From Peribacillus psychrosaccharolyticus ATCC 23296 (GTDB taxonomy: Bacteria; Bacillota; Bacilli; Bacillales; DSM-1321), in assembly GCF_000305495.1 (NCBI RefSeq), contig NZ_AJTN02000230.1:1-64000 (forward strand): a DNA stretch of 64,000 bases, read 5' to 3'. The notes under the pieces were generated by a model. That model saw nothing but the letters and a program-made list of their open reading frames with translations, had not been told where the DNA came from and did no database searches. Shown here in pieces: positions 62,571 through 64,000 of the stretch. The position numbers and the translations under genes were made by a program. The first letter of the stretch is position 1, and each line of letters opens with the position of its first letter.

Positions 62571-63908
62571 ATGAAAAAACCTACTATTATACAGATGCCT
62601 GATGGGTATCTGAACCGTACCCCAGTCTTACAATTTATTCTGTTATCATCTCTTTTTGCAATGTGGGCTATGGCGGCTAGCTTGAACGATATCCTGATTA
62701 CTCAATTTAAAAGTGTGTTTGAATTAAGTGATTTTGCAAGCGCTTTAGTACAGAGTGCCTTTTATGGAGGGTACTTCCTGGTAGCGATTCCAGCTTCAAT
62801 GGTTATTAAAAAGACAAATTATAAGTTTGCCATCATTACTGGCCTTTTATTTTATATTATCGGTTGTTCATTGTTTTATCCTGCATCGCATTTAGCAACC
62901 TATACGATGTTCTTGTTCGCACTATTTGCGATCGCTATTGGCTTAGGATTTCTTGAAACGGCGGCAAATACATACAGTTCAATGATTGGTCCCCGCCAAA
63001 CCGCGACACTCCGATTAAATATCAGCCAAACCTTTTACCCTGTAGGTTCAATTCTAGGTATTTTAATGGGAAAATATCTTGTATTTCAAGAAGGTGAAAG
63101 TCTTGAGGCGCAGATGTCTAAGATGTCTCCGGAAGATGCGCAAGTGTTTGGAATTCAAATGCTTCAGCACACACTTGAACCTTATAAATATATAATATTT
63201 ATTCTGATAGTCGTATTACTACTATTCCTGTTTACTAAATTTCCAGCATGTAAGCCAGAAAAACTCTCAAACACTACTCAAAAAGCTAAAGGAAATCTGC
63301 TGAAAACGATTAAATATTTAGCTGGGAATAATAAATTCCGCAAAGGAATACTAGCACAGTTTCTATATGTAGGAATGCAAACTACGGTTTGGGCTTTTAC
63401 CATTCGACTAACGTTGCATTTAAATCCTCATATTAATGAAAGAACTGCATCAAACTTTATGATTTATAGCTTTATTGCTTTCTTTGCAGGAAAATTTATT
63501 GCTAATCTGCTAATTACAAAGTATTCGTCATCGAAAATTCTAGTCGTTTATGCAACACTAGGCTCTATCTTACTCGCTTATGTGGCGTTTGTTCCGAATA
63601 TGACAGCGGTTTATGCAGCTATCGTTGTTAGTTTCCTATTTGGTCCTTGTTGGGCAACTATATTTGCAGAAACACTGGCGGAAGTTGACGAGGAGTATAC
63701 AGAGGTTGCCGGTGCAGTGTTAGTAATGGCCATTGTAGGTGGAGCTGTTATACCAGCAGTACAAGGGTTGGTTTCGGATTCGCTTGGTAATATGCAATAT
63801 GCATTCATCGTGTCCATGCTTTGCTTTATGTATATAGGATTCTACTTTTACGGAAAAAGAGAAACTAAAAAGTCTATAGAAGCAGATATTCAGCAATCCA
63901 TATCCTGA
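62571..63908 (+). CDS. FucP-family sugar:proton symporter (MFS)
   Basis: 445-residue major facilitator protein with 12 membrane segments, of the L-fucose:proton symporter type (QSAFYGGYFLVAIPASMVI, GLGFLETAANTYSSMIGP, FGPCWATIFAETLAEVDEEYTEVAGA). FucP relatives named DeoP carry deoxyribose in enteric bacteria; the deoR-type gene immediately upstream makes deoxyribose a reasonable substrate, with fucose as the alternative. ATG 62571 follows AAAGGAGTGTAAAA. Followed 46 bases later by the start of another gene. Confidence 0.9.
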   Translation: MKKPTIIQMPDGYLNRTPVLQFILLSSLFAMWAMAASLNDILITQFKSVFELSDFASALVQSAFYGGYFLVAIPASMVIKKTNYKFAIITGLLFYIIGCSLFYPASHLATYTMFLFALFAIAIGLGFLETAANTYSSMIGPRQTATLRLNISQTFYPVGSILGILMGKYLVFQEGESLEAQMSKMSPEDAQVFGIQMLQHTLEPYKYIIFILIVVLLLFLFTKFPACKPEKLSNTTQKAKGNLLKTIKYLAGNNKFRKGILAQFLYVGMQTTVWAFTIRLTLHLNPHINERTASNFMIYSFIAFFAGKFIANLLITKYSSSKILVVYATLGSILLAYVAFVPNMTAVYAAIVVSFLFGPCWATIFAETLAEVDEEYTEVAGAVLVMAIVGGAVIPAVQGLVSDSLGNMQYAFIVSMLCFMYIGFYFYGKRETKKSIEADIQQSIS

Positions 63909-63954
63909 GTGTATGTCCATTTAACCAGGTATAATTAGGAAGGAAGGGATCAAT

Positions 63955-64000
63955 ATGATTGGAACGATTGAACTTCGTCGAGATTTTTTTAAAGAACATG
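63955..64000 (+). CDS. Start of a further gene (only 15 codons in window)
   Basis: ATG 63955 follows AAGGAAGGGATCAAT and reads MIGTIELRRDFFKEH to the window edge. Too short to identify; probably co-transcribed with the transporter, so perhaps a sugar kinase, mutarotase or hydrolase. Confidence 0.5.
   Translation, partial: MIGTIELRRDFFKEH

Overview
The window is a low-G+C Gram-positive chromosome segment from a member of the Bacillaceae. Its backbone follows the Bacillus subtilis order csbA-uvrB-uvrA-yvlB-hprK-lgt-yvoD-ppaX-yvoF-hisZGDBHAFI-yvcD-trxB-yvcI-rapZ-yvcK-whiA-crh-clpP-tRNA-Arg-rpoN-cggR-gapA-pgk-tpiA-gpmI-eno-secG-est-rnr-smpB-ssrA. Strong AGGAGG-type ribosome sites, many Rho-independent terminators and LexA, CtsR, CggR and cre-like sites all fit. 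Species and genus cannot be fixed from sequence alone.

Layout. 1-3.5 kb: a secreted cell-wall amidase (3' end outside the window) and a catalase. 3.6-15.1 kb: csbA, SOS-regulated uvrBA, yvlB, a cytoplasmic-type amidase, and the hprK-lgt-yvoD-ppaX-yvoF cluster. 15.4-22.3 kb: an unlisted 45-residue minus-strand gene, then the complete histidine operon. 22.4-31.3 kb: a PAP2 phosphatase, yvcD, trxB, the yvcI-rapZ-yvcK-whiA-crh cluster, clpP and tRNA-Arg(CCG). 31.7-40.5 kb: rpoN and the cggR glycolytic operon. 41.8-48.5 kb: a SEC-C protein, a VanY-type lipoprotein, a membrane protein, then secG-est-rnr-smpB-ssrA.

The 3' end of ssrA is repeated at 59709-59740 (30 of 32 bases), so 48.5-59.7 kb is an integrated island. 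Its left half is a string of small genes separated by at least nine copies of a short hairpin repeat, with a broken tyrosine recombinase, a second copy of that recombinase's 3' tail, and two copies of a roughly 210-230 nt element whose stems differ by paired changes, as expected of a structured RNA. This looks like a gene-cassette array. Its right half holds a G+C-rich PadR-DUF1048-ABC exporter module flanked by related inverted repeats, and a c-di-AMP-riboswitch-controlled ktrB-ktrA potassium uptake operon. Beyond the island lie a DUF2254 membrane protein, a deoR-type regulator and a FucP-family transporter that may serve deoxyribose uptake.

Two cross-cutting observations matter most. First, three intergenic regions just downstream of terminators (after yvoF, crh and eno) carry strictly 21-bp-phased degenerate arrays with a fixed 7-9 nt core and variable remainder; after eno the array itself is repeated three and a half times. 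Second, the clear frameshifts in lgt, deoR, the DUF2254 gene and the recombinase, and probably those in the catalase leader and one small island ORF, are each repaired by adding one base to a short run of identical bases. This points to homopolymer under-calling in the assembly rather than real gene loss.
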